Shown: positions 29,693-38,939 of the stretch, piece by piece
How the letters are laid out: the number at the start of each line of letters is the position of its first letter
How positions within the stretch are numbered: position 1 is the first letter of the stretch
Assembly (NCBI RefSeq): GCF_020731355.1
Contig: NZ_JAJFZK010000002.1
Location: forward strand, 310,001 to 374,000
Reading direction: 5' to 3'
Length of the DNA: 64,000 bases
DNA from: Bacillus sp. REN16
GTDB taxonomy: Bacteria > Bacillota > Bacilli > Bacillales > Bacillaceae_L
Notes under the pieces: generated by a model
The model's database searches: none
What the model was told of the DNA's origin: nothing
What the model saw: the letters and a program-made list of their open reading frames with translations, nothing else
Made by a program: the position numbers and the translations under genes

Positions 29693-31672
29693 TCATCCTT
29701 CCGCTTTTAACTCCAATACTAAATCACGTAATTCAGCTGCCCGTTCGAAATTAAGTGCCTTTGCTGCTTCCTTCATTTCTTTTTCCATGTCTGCAATTAC
29801 TTTATCGCGTTCTTTCTTCGTTAATCCAGTTAACTTAGGTGCTGCTTCATAGTTTTCCGTTTCCTCAGCTGCAACCGTAGCTCGAATGACATCACGAATT
29901 TCTTTTTGAATTGTTTGAGGTGTTATACCATGCTTTTTGTTATATGCCTCTTGAATCTCACGGCGCCGCTTTGTTTCATTAATCGCGACTTCCATTGAAT
30001 TCGTAATCTTATCGGCATACATGATAACTCTCCCGTTTGCATTTCTTGCTGCCCGACCCGCCGTCTGGATAAGTGATCGCTCCGAGCGGAGGAACCCTTC
30101 CTTATCGGCATCAAGAATCGCAACAAGTGAAACCTCTGGGATATCCAATCCTTCACGGAGTAAATTAATTCCAACAAGGACATCATATTTACCCATTCGA
30201 AGATCGCGAATGATTTCAATCCGTTCGAGGGTTTTAATATCAGAGTGTAAATAATTTACCTTAATCCCTATATCCTTCAGATAATCCGTTAAATCTTCAG
30301 ACATTTTTTTCGTTAATGTTGTCACTAGAACGCGTTCATTTTTGTTCACACGGTCTTGAATTTCTCCTAATAAATCATCTATTTGACCTTGGATTGGCCG
30401 AACATCAATAATTGGATCAAGCAGTCCTGTTGGCCGAATGATCTGTTCTACCATTTCATCCGTGTGTTCAATTTCAAATGGTCCAGGGGTTGCTGAAACA
30501 TTAATAATTTGATTAATATGTTTTTCGAATTCTTCAAAACGTAATGGACGATTATCCAATGCGGAAGGAAGACGGAAACCGTGATCGACCAATACTTGTT
30601 TCCTTGCTTGGTCACCATTAAACATCCCTCTAATTTGCGGCAATGTTACATGTGACTCATCTACAACAATTAATAAATCCTCAGGAAAATAATCCAGTAA
30701 TGTATAGGGTGTCGAACCCGGTGGTCGTAAGGTCAGATGACGTGAATAGTTTTCGATTCCCGAACAAAAGCCCATTTCCCGCATCATTTCAAGGTCATAA
30801 TTTGTTCGTTGCTCAAGTCGTTGTGCCTGAAGCAGCTGACCATCCTCACGGAATTTTGCTAACCGTTCTTCAAGCTCCGCCTCAATATTTTTAATGGCAA
30901 TTTGCATTTTTTCATCACGGGTTACGAAGTGGGATGCCGGAAAAATGGCGACATGTTCCCGTTCACCTAGAATTTCACCCGTTAAAGCATCGACTTCACG
31001 AATCCGATCAATTTCATCTCCAAAAAACTCAACGCGAATACAGTGTTCATCACGTGAGGCCGGGAATATTTCAACAACGTCCCCTCTTACACGGAAGGTT
31101 CCGCGACGGAAGTCTATGTCATTTCGCTCATATTGAACATCCACTAATTTATGTAACAGTTCATTACGCTCAATTTCCATTCCAGTACGGAGGGAAACAA
31201 CGAGTTCCCGATATTCCTCTGGAGAACCCAAGCCATAGATACATGACACACTTGCAATGATGATGACATCGCGACGTTCAAATAGCGATGATGTTGCAGA
31301 ATGGCGCAATTTATCAATTTCATCATTCACACTTGAATCTTTTTCGATATATGTATCAGAAGATGGAACATATGCCTCTGGCTGGAAGTAATCATAATAG
31401 CTGACAAAATACTCAACAGCGTTATTCGGAAAAAATTCTTTAAACTCACTGTAAAGCTGTCCTGCCAAAGTTTTGTTATGCGCAATAATCAAGGTTGGCC
31501 GATTAAGTTCTTTAATCACATTTGAGATCGTAAATGTTTTCCCTGTTCCAGTTGCACCAAGCAGGGTCTGATATTTTTTTCCCGCTTTGATACCAGCAAT
31601 AAGTTCTTTAATTGCATTCGGTTGGTCACCCTGTGGGGAATACTTCGAAACTAATTCAAATTGATCTTTCAT
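29693..31672 (-). CDS. uvrB: Excinuclease ABC subunit B
   Basis: Helicase-like subunit of 659 residues that verifies damage and recruits UvrC. Walker A is [12 protein letters not shown]. The beta-hairpin region is [20 protein letters not shown], with a DESH box (VVDESHVT). The C-terminal UVR domain ([17 protein letters not shown]) is complete. First gene of the uvrBA pair. Confidence 0.98.
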   Translation of the reverse strand: MKDQFELVSKYSPQGDQPNAIKELIAGIKAGKKYQTLLGATGTGKTFTISNVIKELNRPTLIIAHNKTLAGQLYSEFKEFFPNNAVEYFVSYYDYFQPEAYVPSSDTYIEKDSSVNDEIDKLRHSATSSLFERRDVIIIASVSCIYGLGSPEEYRELVVSLRTGMEIERNELLHKLVDVQYERNDIDFRRGTFRVRGDVVEIFPASRDEHCIRVEFFGDEIDRIREVDALTGEILGEREHVAIFPASHFVTRDEKMQIAIKNIEAELEERLAKFREDGQLLQAQRLEQRTNYDLEMMREMGFCSGIENYSRHLTLRPPGSTPYTLLDYFPEDLLIVVDESHVTLPQIRGMFNGDQARKQVLVDHGFRLPSALDNRPLRFEEFEKHINQIINVSATPGPFEIEHTDEMVEQIIRPTGLLDPIIDVRPIQGQIDDLLGEIQDRVNKNERVLVTTLTKKMSEDLTDYLKDIGIKVNYLHSDIKTLERIEIIRDLRMGKYDVLVGINLLREGLDIPEVSLVAILDADKEGFLRSERSLIQTAGRAARNANGRVIMYADKITNSMEVAINETKRRREIQEAYNKKHGITPQTIQKEIRDVIRATVAAEETENYEAAPKLTGLTKKERDKVIADMEKEMKEAAKALNFERAAELRDLVLELKAEG

Positions 31673-31865
31673 TTACTTTCCTCCCATCCATTTTCTAACG
31701 TATATCTGAAGTGTTTATGTAATTTTTCACTGACTATTTCTCGATAAAAACATTGTACCACAAACTGACATAAAACAAACAAAAATACGAACTGATATTC
31801 GACTTTTTTTACAATTTTCATTCTCCCCACATTTTTCAAAGTTGGGGACTTTTCATGAATAAAGT

Positions 31866-31897
31866 TAAAACCTGTAACTCGAAAGCTACAGGTTTTT
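31866..31897 (-). terminator. Terminator after csbA
   Basis: AAAACCTGTA pairs with TACAGGTTTT across CTCGAAAGC-like loop bases, overlapping the csbA stop. A second hairpin (TCCCCAAC/GTGGGGA, 31824-31848) follows before uvrB. Confidence 0.8.
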
Positions 31898-32123
31898 ATC
31901 TTCTATCTTTTTTCCCCATATTTCTTGCATACAGGAAACCTACTCCAAGTGAGATGATATCTATAATAATGATAAAAATGGATTCTGCGTACCCTTTATA
32001 AATAGACGCAGCAATCAGCGCAACCGCTAGGAATACTCCCACATAATGATTATAGGTCACCCTTGTGAAGAAAACGACGAGTACACCCGGAAGGATGAGC
32101 GCCAGCAATAGTTTCAATAGCAT
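31896..32123 (-). CDS. csbA: CsbA family membrane protein
   Basis: Seventy-five residues, two or three membrane helices and a basic C-terminus (ARNMGKKDRR). FFTRVTYNHYVGV matches the CsbA core. In B. subtilis csbA is SigB-controlled and lies just upstream of uvrBA, as here. I could not see a convincing SigB promoter upstream. Function unknown. Confidence 0.87.
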   Translation of the reverse strand: MLLKLLLALILPGVLVVFFTRVTYNHYVGVFLAVALIAASIYKGYAESIFIIIIDIISLGVGFLYARNMGKKDRR

Positions 32124-32172
32124 TAAATTTGTATCCTTTCAATTATTTCATAGGTTTACTATAACAAAACTA

Positions 32173-32304
32173 TTAAAGTAAAACACGTAATAAAGCCACC
32201 CTATTTAACACCGTAAACGAATTAACAGAAACAGGCCAGAATCCAATCGCCAAGAGGATGGAAACGATGCTTATAACAAGCAACAGAATTGTAATAACCT
32301 TCAG
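32173..32304 (-). CDS. Possible 43-residue membrane peptide with CTG start
   Basis: The frame has one strong membrane helix (KVITILLLVISIVSILLAIG) followed by FWPVSVNSFTVLNRV. No ATG, GTG or TTG is available after the prfC terminator. A CTG at 32304 lies 7 bp after AGGATGG. It is either a non-canonical start or the remnant of a gene. Confidence 0.3.
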   Translation of the reverse strand: MKVITILLLVISIVSILLAIGFWPVSVNSFTVLNRVALLRVLL

Positions 32305-32342
32305 ATTCGGTCCATCCTGATTGAAACTTTTTCGCTTTCTAT

Positions 32343-32380
32343 ATAAAAAATAAACGCCCAGAGAAGATTCTGAGCGTTTA
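32343..32380 (-). terminator. Terminator of prfC
   Basis: On the minus strand AAACGCTCAGA pairs with TCTGGGCGTTT (one G-T pair) and ATTTTTT follows. Confidence 0.88.
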
Positions 32381-32392
32381 CACGTCGTATTT

Positions 32393-33976
32393 TTATACAC
32401 CTTTATAGTCGTTGCTTTCGTATAAATCAACGAGCTCAATATCCTTGTTTTTGTCCCGGAAATAGCGATACGTAAAGTCATTTTCAAATAATACAACGTA
32501 ACGCTCATTACGGTCGCGAACAAGTAAGCTTCTTGAATCAAATAAACGAGTATCCACATTTTTATTTGCAATCCATCTTGGAATTCGAGTTCCAAGTGTA
32601 GTAAATTCAACGGATACATTGTACTCGGCCTCTAATCGATATTCAAACACATCATATTGAAGCTGGCCAACCGCACCAAGAATGAACTCATCATTTGATT
32701 CTTGTCTGAATAATTGAATCGCACCCTCTTGAACAAGCTGCTCAATTCCTTTTCTAAATTGCTTTGCCTTCATAACATTCTTTACTCGAACCTTACGATA
32801 CATTTCAGGCGGGAACACTGGAAGTTCCTGATAGTGCATATCTTCTTTACCAGCAATTAATGTATCACCGATTTGGTACACGTTTGGATCATATATTCCA
32901 ATGATATCACCCGGAAATGCTTCATCAACTGTTTCACGGCTTGCTGCCATGAATTGCTGAGTCTGATTCAGTTTGATTGATTTACCGGTACGGGTGATGT
33001 TAACACTCATTCCGCGCTCAAACTTTCCGGAACAGACACGCAGGAACGCAATCCGGTCACGATGCTTCGTATTCATATTTGCTTGGATTTTAAAAATATA
33101 CCCCGAGAATGTTTCGTCCTCTGGCGGAACAAGTCCAAGATTCGTTTTGCGTGGTTTTGGTGCTGAGGCAAATTGCAAAAATGTATTAAAGAATGTTTCC
33201 ACACCAAAGTTTGCAAGCGCACTACCAAAGAAAACAGGTGTTAGCTCACCGCCTGCAACACGCTCGACATCAAAATCGTTACCTGCTTCATTTAATAAAA
33301 GCAGCTCATCTTGTGTACTTTCATAAACAGGGCTATCTGTAATCGCTGGATACTTGCCTTCTTCTAGGTCCTGTAATGAAATGATTTTTTCATCTTCATT
33401 CCCAGTAAAATGAACAAAACGATTGTTATAACGATCGACAATTCCCAAAAATCGTTTTCCCATACCGACTGGCCAGTTCATTGGAAATGATTCAATTCCC
33501 AGAACCTCTTCAATCTCCGCTAACAGATCAAGTGGATCCTTACCTTCACGGTCAAGCTTATTAATGAATGTAAAAATTGGAATTCCTCTCATGCGACAAA
33601 CTTTGAATAGCTTAATGGTTTGTGGCTCAACCCCTTTTGTAGAGTCGATGATCATCACAACACTGTCCACAGCGGTTAACGTACGATAGGTGTCCTCACT
33701 GAAATCCTCGTGTCCCGGTGTATCCAAAATATTGACATAGAAGTTACCATACGGAAAACTCATAACACTTGATGTTACTGAGATTCCACGTTGCTTTTCG
33801 ATTTCCATCCAGTCCGATGCAGCGAATTTTCCTGATTTTTTTCCTTTTACCGTACCCGTTTCTCGAATGACATTTCCAAAAAACAATAGTTTTTCTGTCA
33901 TCGTCGTTTTCCCTGCGTCCGGGTGTGAGATGATGGCAAAGGTTCTTCTTTTTTGAACTTCATCTATATAACTCAT
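32393..33976 (-). CDS. prfC: Peptide chain release factor 3
   Basis: Translational GTPase of 527 residues that removes RF1/RF2 from the ribosome. G1 is [14 protein letters not shown]2 is the GISVTSSV region, G3 is DTPGHEDFS and G4 is FINKLDRE. Class-II RF3 domains follow. As far as I recall B. subtilis lacks prfC, so its presence helps exclude that species. Monocistronic, with its own terminator. Note the c-di-GMP riboswitch on the same strand 400 bp upstream. Confidence 0.97.
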   Translation of the reverse strand: MSYIDEVQKRRTFAIISHPDAGKTTMTEKLLFFGNVIRETGTVKGKKSGKFAASDWMEIEKQRGISVTSSVMSFPYGNFYVNILDTPGHEDFSEDTYRTLTAVDSVVMIIDSTKGVEPQTIKLFKVCRMRGIPIFTFINKLDREGKDPLDLLAEIEEVLGIESFPMNWPVGMGKRFLGIVDRYNNRFVHFTGNEDEKIISLQDLEEGKYPAITDSPVYESTQDELLLLNEAGNDFDVERVAGGELTPVFFGSALANFGVETFFNTFLQFASAPKPRKTNLGLVPPEDETFSGYIFKIQANMNTKHRDRIAFLRVCSGKFERGMSVNITRTGKSIKLNQTQQFMAASRETVDEAFPGDIIGIYDPNVYQIGDTLIAGKEDMHYQELPVFPPEMYRKVRVKNVMKAKQFRKGIEQLVQEGAIQLFRQESNDEFILGAVGQLQYDVFEYRLEAEYNVSVEFTTLGTRIPRWIANKNVDTRLFDSRSLLVRDRNERYVVLFENDFTYRYFRDKNKDIELVDLYESNDYKGV

Positions 33977-34096
33977 GCAAATTTCCCTTCCGTTATCACG
34001 AATTGTATCTAAAAAAATATATCACAATTAAATAAGAACTACAACGAGAATTGATTCCAATTTTACCCGAAGAAAAGTAAAAAAAGGTGGCCAATC

Positions 34097-34139
34097 TGTG
34101 ATACAAATCACAGTCTACTATACAGGTTCCCACTATACT
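34097..34139 (+). promoter_or_regulatory. FNR/CRP-type site at -41.5 of a -10 box
   Basis: TGTGAT-ACAA-ATCACA (34097-34112) is a perfect CRP/FNR-family palindrome (TGTGA-N6-TCACA). TATACT (34134-34139) is the -10, giving a start near 34146, so the palindrome centre (34104.5) is at -41.5, the class II activator position. The -35 region is poor, as expected for an activated promoter. Confidence 0.75.
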
Positions 34140-34178
34140 AAAGGTAGAAACAGAAAAACAATTATGAGGTGAGTGTTA

Positions 34179-34289
34179 ATGTTTGCAGCTTATTTTATAC
34201 TTATAAGTGTTATTCTTATTTGCGTGGGTTTTACGGTACAAATTATGAACGGTATTAAAGAAATAGATAGAAAATCACTAGATCAATAA
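34179..34289 (+). CDS. 36-residue single-pass membrane protein
   Basis: The frame encodes one hydrophobic helix (MFAAYFILISVILICVGF) and a charged tail (NGIKEIDRKSLDQ). AGGTG lies 7 bp before the ATG. It is short, but the gene is complete: palindrome-controlled promoter upstream and a strong terminator downstream. Likely anaerobically or redox-induced if the palindrome is an Fnr site. I do not recognise the family. Confidence 0.7.
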   Translation: MFAAYFILISVILICVGFTVQIMNGIKEIDRKSLDQ

Positions 34290-34300
34290 TTTAAAAAATG

Positions 34301-34344
34301 AAAACGGGAGAGTCTAGTTTTTCAACTAGACTCTCCCGTTTTTT
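34301..34344. terminator. Strong bidirectional terminator
   Basis: AAAACGGGAGAGTCTAGTT pairs almost perfectly with AACTAGACTCTCCCGTTTT, and T runs follow in both directions. It ends the small membrane-protein transcript. On the minus strand it lies about 29 nt after the riboswitch aptamer, so it could be the riboswitch expression platform. Confidence 0.93.
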
Positions 34345-34372
34345 CGTCATCAAATAAAGGTACCCTTCCATT

Positions 34373-34458
34373 CTATAGCAACCCGGCCGCCGTAGAGATT
34401 CTTCCTTAGGCCCGTGGCTTTGCGTCATTGCCTTTCAACAATTTTGCCTTTTGTATAG
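34373..34458 (-). promoter_or_regulatory. c-di-GMP-I (GEMM-I) riboswitch aptamer
   Basis: On the minus strand the aptamer reads P1 CTATA (34458-34454), then CAAAAGGCAAA, a hairpin ATTGTT-GAAA-GGCAAT with a GNRA tetraloop, the hallmark GACGCAAAGCC, ACGGGCCTAAGG (tetraloop receptor side), then GGCCGGGTTGC and the closing TATAG (34377-34373). All consensus blocks occur in order. It starts 22 nt after the stop codon of the leftward HTH gene. The next same-strand gene is prfC, beyond a terminator. Confidence 0.88.
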
Positions 34459-34480
34459 TTTGGTCGTCTATCTTTGTTGT

Positions 34481-35050
34481 CTATCTAATGGCTTGACTCA
34501 TTCGCTGATATTTACGCTGAATACTGATTGGGCTACGGTTAAGTCTTTTTCCAATGTCTGAAAATGGTGTTCCCGTTGCTACAAGCTCAATCATGGAATG
34601 TATTTCAACGGTTGTCCATGCTCTGTAATTGACCCTCTTTTGCTTTGAACGCTCCCCTTCAACCCAGCAAGGTTCAGGAACAATCGCATTTTTTTCTATT
34701 TTAGAGAAGTCAATTCGGTCTTTATTGTTCTTAGCCCAATCCCAAAAATCTTCAGGTTTAATAAAGTAAAACTTGCGTGTATTTCGTGTTGCCTTTTTTG
34801 TGTACTTTAGTCCATGGTTATCAATCCATAGCTTTACAGACTTTGGATCAATTTTTAATAGAGTTGCCAATTCATGCATCGTTAACTGGCCGGTGAAGGA
34901 TTTCGTATTCGATAGCCCAAGTCTCTTAATCTTTAACTCAACCGCCGTTTCCGTTCTATGAAGGTGATTAGCAATCGTTGAGATCTTCATACGACCTACA
35001 TTGTCTTTTAAAAACTCTATTTCCTCATATGTCCATGTTCTTTTTTTCAA
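34481..35050 (-). CDS. Myb/SANT-like DNA-binding protein
   Basis: Protein of 189 residues. N-terminal SANT/Myb-like helix-turn-helix (WTYEEIEFLKDN ... STIANHLHRTETAVELKIK), a middle second HTH (MHELATLLKIDPKSVKLWI) and a C-terminal copy of the first motif (RAWTTVEIHSMIEL ... DIGKRLNRSPISIQRKYQ). So it has three DNA-binding modules, RsfA-like in style. TTG start 35050 with AGGGG about 9 bp upstream. A perfect 11-bp inverted repeat sits just upstream, perhaps its own operator. Target unknown. Confidence 0.8.
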   Translation of the reverse strand: MKKRTWTYEEIEFLKDNVGRMKISTIANHLHRTETAVELKIKRLGLSNTKSFTGQLTMHELATLLKIDPKSVKLWIDNHGLKYTKKATRNTRKFYFIKPEDFWDWAKNNKDRIDFSKIEKNAIVPEPCWVEGERSKQKRVNYRAWTTVEIHSMIELVATGTPFSDIGKRLNRSPISIQRKYQRMSQAIR

Positions 35051-35064
35051 ATCAAAAATCCCCT

Positions 35065-35093
35065 TTTCATTCTTAATAGCACTAAGAATGAAA
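35065..35093. promoter_or_regulatory. Perfect 11-7-11 inverted repeat upstream of the HTH gene
   Basis: TTTCATTCTTA (35065-35075) and TAAGAATGAAA (35083-35093). It is adjacent to the Shine-Dalgarno of the HTH gene, so it could be an operator or an mRNA hairpin. There is no T run for a terminator. Confidence 0.6.
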
Positions 35094-35183
35094 GGCCTTT
35101 TGATGACATACCACTATCATATCATACTATCGAACTAAAAAAACATGGGTTATTTTATTTTTTCTATGATTGTCAAGTGCTTT

Positions 35184-35639
35184 TTATACTTTTCTAGATT
35201 GCAGGTACGTATGTAGTAAATTCGGTATAAGTGGATTTATGTTTTCCGGAAGAGTATAGAGACCAAAGAACTGGGCATCCAATCCTTCGCTACGATTTAC
35301 TTCAAGATGTCCGCCAACAATCTCCCTTGTAACATAAGCAATCGTAATTGGATAAAATTCATCTCCATTTGGCAGTTTCACATGGTGTTCTTTACCAGAA
35401 AACACACCGACAAGATCTAATTTTCCGATTCGCAGCCCTGTTTCTTCTAGTACTTCTCTCCTACCTGCTTCTTCAGCAGATTCTCCTAATTCTAAAAACC
35501 CTCCAGGAACACCCCAATCACCATTCAAACGTCGGTGAAGTAAGATTTCACCATTTTCATTAATAACACCCACAGCAGTACCAACTAAATTAAGCGGTCG
35601 ATTACCGATAACTTCTCTTAAATCTTCAATATAACCCAT
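35184..35639 (-). CDS. Nudix hydrolase
   Basis: Protein of 151 residues with Nudix box GGFLELGESAEEAGRREVLEETGL-type spacing (positions about 48-70). Substrate not predictable; close relatives are annotated MutT/ADP-ribose pyrophosphatase-like. Single gene, between the HTH gene and a non-coding stretch with a hairpin. Confidence 0.9.
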   Translation of the reverse strand: MGYIEDLREVIGNRPLNLVGTAVGVINENGEILLHRRLNGDWGVPGGFLELGESAEEAGRREVLEETGLRIGKLDLVGVFSGKEHHVKLPNGDEFYPITIAYVTREIVGGHLEVNRSEGLDAQFFGLYTLPENINPLIPNLLHTYLQSRKV

Positions 35640-35852
35640 GCGAATTCTCCTTTTATTGGAAAATGATTTAGTTGTAGAAATAATAACATATTTAGGTATA
35701 AAATAAAATTCGAATTTTCATATTATTTAACATGATGCAGTATTAACGCCATCACATTTAATTATTGTCATTATCAAAAACATGCTGTCGTTTCCCGGGA
35801 AATGTTGTCGGTAATGAGAAATTTGTCGGATGTATTCAAAAAGAAAAATACG

Positions 35853-35888
35853 AAAAGGTCCGAACCATATTTCAGGTTGGGACCTTCC
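35853..35888. terminator. Hairpin, probable terminator
   Basis: AAGGTCCGAACC pairs with GGTTGGGACCTT (one mismatch). On the minus strand TTTTCGTATTTTTC follows. It is the first hairpin after the htrA region. The rest of 35640-35850 shows no gene. Confidence 0.65.
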
Positions 35889-35917
35889 TATAATTTAAGA
35901 TAAATTTCTCTCTATCT

Positions 35918-36010
35918 TTATTCCCCTGTTTTTTCAGTAAGCCATGCTGTATATTCTTCTGAGATTTTTTGATCAAACAAGGTTTCGTAAATTGTGTCTT
36001 TGCTATCTTC
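35918..36010 (-). pseudogene. C-terminal gene fragment downstream of htrA
   Basis: A 30-codon frame without a start codon (EDSKDTIYETLFDQKISEEY and on to a stop at 35918). It is directly preceded by an in-frame TAA and lies 10 bp after the HtrA-like gene. It is helical and acidic, like the C-terminus of a foldase/SurA-type protein, but the family is not certain. Best read as debris of a lost neighbour. Confidence 0.4.
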
Positions 36011-36020
36011 TTAATTAGCG

Positions 36021-37424
36021 TTATTCAAGTCCTGTATTATTGCTTGTTAAAGTTAGCTTTGCTGTTTCGAGTTTGCCACTGCGGTAAAAGCTTAACTCAA
36101 TTTCGTCGCCTATTTTCACTTTTGAATATAAATATTGGCGAAGCTCCATTGAGCTTTTAATTTCTGTATCATTGATTTTCACGATGACATCGGTCATTTT
36201 TAAGCCTGCTTTTTCAGCTGCAGAGTTCTGTGCAACACTTGTTACGATAACTCCTTCCTTGATATTCTCAGGAAGGTCGGCATAATACATTCTTGGAATT
36301 TCAGCAAGGTCTGCTAAACCTATGCCGATAAATGGACGTTCAATTTTCCCGCTTTCAATTAAGCTGTTTATAATCGGCACAACATCATTACTAGGGATCG
36401 CAAAGCCTAATCCTTCAACCCCACTGTTTGCAATCTTTAAGCTGTTAATACCAATGATTTGTCCTTGTGTATTTAAAAGGGCACCACCACTGTTACCGGG
36501 GTTTATCGCAGCATCTGTCTGAATAACGTTTAGCTCCCAGCTGCCTGCCGAGGTATCAACAGAAATACTGCGATCCTTTGCACTTACAATTCCTGATGTC
36601 ACTGTTCTTGATAAATCAAGTCCAAGTGGATTTCCAATGGCATACACCTGATCACCAGGGCGCAGTGATTCGGAGTCACCAAATTGCAGAACCGCCTCTA
36701 CATTTTTAGAATCTATTTCTAAAACAGCTAAATCAGTTAACGGATCTGTTCCAATTAATTTAGCCATTGTCTTTTCACCATTATAAAGGGAAATTTCCAC
36801 TTCATTCGCATTTTCAATTACGTGGTTATTTGTTACAATGTACGCTTTATCGCCTTCCTTTTGGAAAATAACTCCAGAACCTGTTCCGCTAGGCACACTT
36901 TGTGAGTTACTTCTATTAAACGGATTTTGTTGAGCCTGCATGCTTGTAATTCCAACAATTCCTTTTGATGCATCTTCAACCATATCCGCAACTGAAGAAG
37001 TTGAGTCATTAACTGCAGTTGGTTGAATTTTCACCGGTCCAGAAGCTTCAATTACCTCTGTGTTCTTCTCAGTTGCTGGTGCATCTGAATTGAAATAACC
37101 TTGTAATCCATCAATATGTGGTGCGACTCCAAGTGTTAATGCAGAGCCCAGAATGCCTGCGGATACCATTGACAAAAAACTTTTCATTTTACCATTTGAT
37201 TTCTGTTTAGGCTTCGATGAGCGAAGTGTCGTTTCTTCGGTAACTGCTGATTGCTGAATTGTTTCTGCTTCAAATGGTTTAGATGGAACTTTCTCTGCAT
37301 CTGATTCTAATTTCATCTCTTGTTGTTCGTACTGAATTTCTTCAGGTTGATTTTCTCTATTTTCTGGGTTGGTAGATTGATCTTCTGTATGATTAAATTC
37401 ATCAAAACGTTTATCATTTTCCAT
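36021..37424 (-). CDS. HtrA-like membrane-anchored serine protease
   Basis: DegP/HtrA family, 467 residues. Acidic cytoplasmic N-terminus, one membrane anchor at about 81-99 (FLSMVSAGILGSALTLGVA), trypsin-like domain with His201 (IVTNNHVIE), Asp231 (PLTDLAVLE) and Ser312 (NPGNSGGALL), then one PDZ domain at about 360-450. It degrades misfolded secreted proteins outside the membrane. ATG 37424 follows AAGGAGG. It lies downstream of a co-directional sensor kinase/regulator pair, which likely controls it as CssRS controls htrA/htrB in B. subtilis. Confidence 0.93.
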   Translation of the reverse strand: MENDKRFDEFNHTEDQSTNPENRENQPEEIQYEQQEMKLESDAEKVPSKPFEAETIQQSAVTEETTLRSSKPKQKSNGKMKSFLSMVSAGILGSALTLGVAPHIDGLQGYFNSDAPATEKNTEVIEASGPVKIQPTAVNDSTSSVADMVEDASKGIVGITSMQAQQNPFNRSNSQSVPSGTGSGVIFQKEGDKAYIVTNNHVIENANEVEISLYNGEKTMAKLIGTDPLTDLAVLEIDSKNVEAVLQFGDSESLRPGDQVYAIGNPLGLDLSRTVTSGIVSAKDRSISVDTSAGSWELNVIQTDAAINPGNSGGALLNTQGQIIGINSLKIANSGVEGLGFAIPSNDVVPIINSLIESGKIERPFIGIGLADLAEIPRMYYADLPENIKEGVIVTSVAQNSAAEKAGLKMTDVIVKINDTEIKSSMELRQYLYSKVKIGDEIELSFYRSGKLETAKLTLTSNNTGLE

Positions 37425-37535
37425 TTTGAATTCCTCCTTGATTAACTCCTTGTATCTATAATAGCCAAAAATTATGAACAAAATATTAACAAACCTTGAA
37501 AAGACATGGAAAAATCCATCAAAAAATTGATGGAT

Positions 37536-38939
37536 TTACTCAAATGGAATTCGAATTTCGAACTTAGTTCCTTTTCCTTTTTCACTAGTCACTTTAATTT
37601 TTCCGTTATGTAGCTGGACAAGCTGTTTAACAATTGAAAGTCCCAGACCGAATTGACCAAATGGCGTTCCAGTTCTTGAGACATCAGCTTTGTAAAAACG
37701 ATGCCAGATATTTTCGATTTCCTCTCGGTCAATTCCCATCCCAGTGTCTTCAATTTCGATGATCGTTTCGTGCTCGCTTGCTTTTCCACGAATCAAAATT
37801 GTACCGTTCTCGGTGAATTGGATGCTGTTCTTGATAATATTAATTAAAATTTGTATCAAACGATCATAGTCAGCTGTTATTGTTAAAGCTTCAGGAACCT
37901 CAACGATTAATTGATTATTTTTTTCATCCGCCTGTGGCTCAAGTGTATCTTTTACAACCTCAAATACATCAATTAATTCGATTGTTTCCTTTTGGAGGGT
38001 CACTTGATTGGAGCGAATTTTTTCATAGTCCAAGTTTTCATTCACAAGGCGTATTAGGCGCTTTGTTTCCTGGCTTACTAATTGAACACCCTTTTCCTTT
38101 TCTTCATCAGGAATCAGATCATTTTTTAATCCTTCAATCACACCACTAATCGTTGTAAGTGGAGTCCGCATTTCGTGAGAAACATCAGCCATGAATTTAC
38201 GTCTTCGGCTCTCAAGGCTTTCGATTTCCTGCATCGATTTCTGCAAACGTTGTGCCATTTCGTTAAAATCCTGTGACAGCTCACCAATTTCATCAAAATC
38301 GGATGAGGGCAATTTTACGGAAAAATCCCCTGCAGAAATCATTGAAGTTGCTTTCCTTAGACGCTTAATCCGCTTTACATGAATCGTAGACAAGATCCAG
38401 CTCATTAAAAGTGCCACTGCCAATGCCAAAAACATCGTATAAAATAAATATCGGTTGATATCATGTATCATTTCCTGTGTTCCACTGATCGGTGATGCAA
38501 GCAGGACCCCACCGACAAAGGTTTGACCAAGCATATAAGGCATAACGATAAATGTCACTTCCTGCTCAAAACGCTTATAATCCTGTTTCACGGACACGAT
38601 ATGTCCGCTTCTAACCTTGTCCCATTCTTGCTTTTTCAGCTTTACTTGCGGTACAAATCCACCACCGACACTTAAACTGACTCCATTTTCGTCAAATACT
38701 GTAAAATAAATATTCCGCTCACCCAGCATGTTTGAGTATTGCCGAATTAGTGAATCAACATTTGAGGTGCGATTAAGATCTGCAATGATATTCTCTCCAT
38801 ATGTGGTCAATTCATCGACCTTTTCTTCAAAGACGAGATTCCCAACATAATGCGCGAACACAATACTTAAAATAATAAATGCAACTACAATCACACTTAT
38901 GTGGCTAAAAAGCTGCTGAAACATGTACCGAAATTTCAT
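37536..38939 (-). CDS. Sensor histidine kinase
   Basis: Protein of 467 residues. Membrane helices at about 11-33 and 163-185 flank an extracytoplasmic sensor of about 130 residues. Then a HAMP domain (185-240), phosphoacceptor His255 in SHEMRTPL, N box NIIKNSIQF, G1 box DTGMGI and G2 FGLGLSI. Overlaps the regulator gene by 4 bp (ATGA). Secretion or envelope stress is the likely input because an HtrA gene follows; the sensor domain is not recognised. Confidence 0.92.
   Translation of the reverse strand: MKFRYMFQQLFSHISVIVVAFIILSIVFAHYVGNLVFEEKVDELTTYGENIIADLNRTSNVDSLIRQYSNMLGERNIYFTVFDENGVSLSVGGGFVPQVKLKKQEWDKVRSGHIVSVKQDYKRFEQEVTFIVMPYMLGQTFVGGVLLASPISGTQEMIHDINRYLFYTMFLALAVALLMSWILSTIHVKRIKRLRKATSMISAGDFSVKLPSSDFDEIGELSQDFNEMAQRLQKSMQEIESLESRRRKFMADVSHEMRTPLTTISGVIEGLKNDLIPDEEKEKGVQLVSQETKRLIRLVNENLDYEKIRSNQVTLQKETIELIDVFEVVKDTLEPQADEKNNQLIVEVPEALTITADYDRLIQILINIIKNSIQFTENGTILIRGKASEHETIIEIEDTGMGIDREEIENIWHRFYKADVSRTGTPFGQFGLGLSIVKQLVQLHNGKIKVTSEKGKGTKFEIRIPFE

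Noticed and set aside
32173-32619. Long minus-strand frame overlapping prfC
   Set aside because: Its upstream part is a shadow of prfC and crosses the prfC terminator; only the last 43 codons were kept as a doubtful small frame.
34179-34300. Minus-strand gene directly controlled by the c-di-GMP riboswitch
   Set aside because: No start codon with a usable frame occurs on that strand before prfC.
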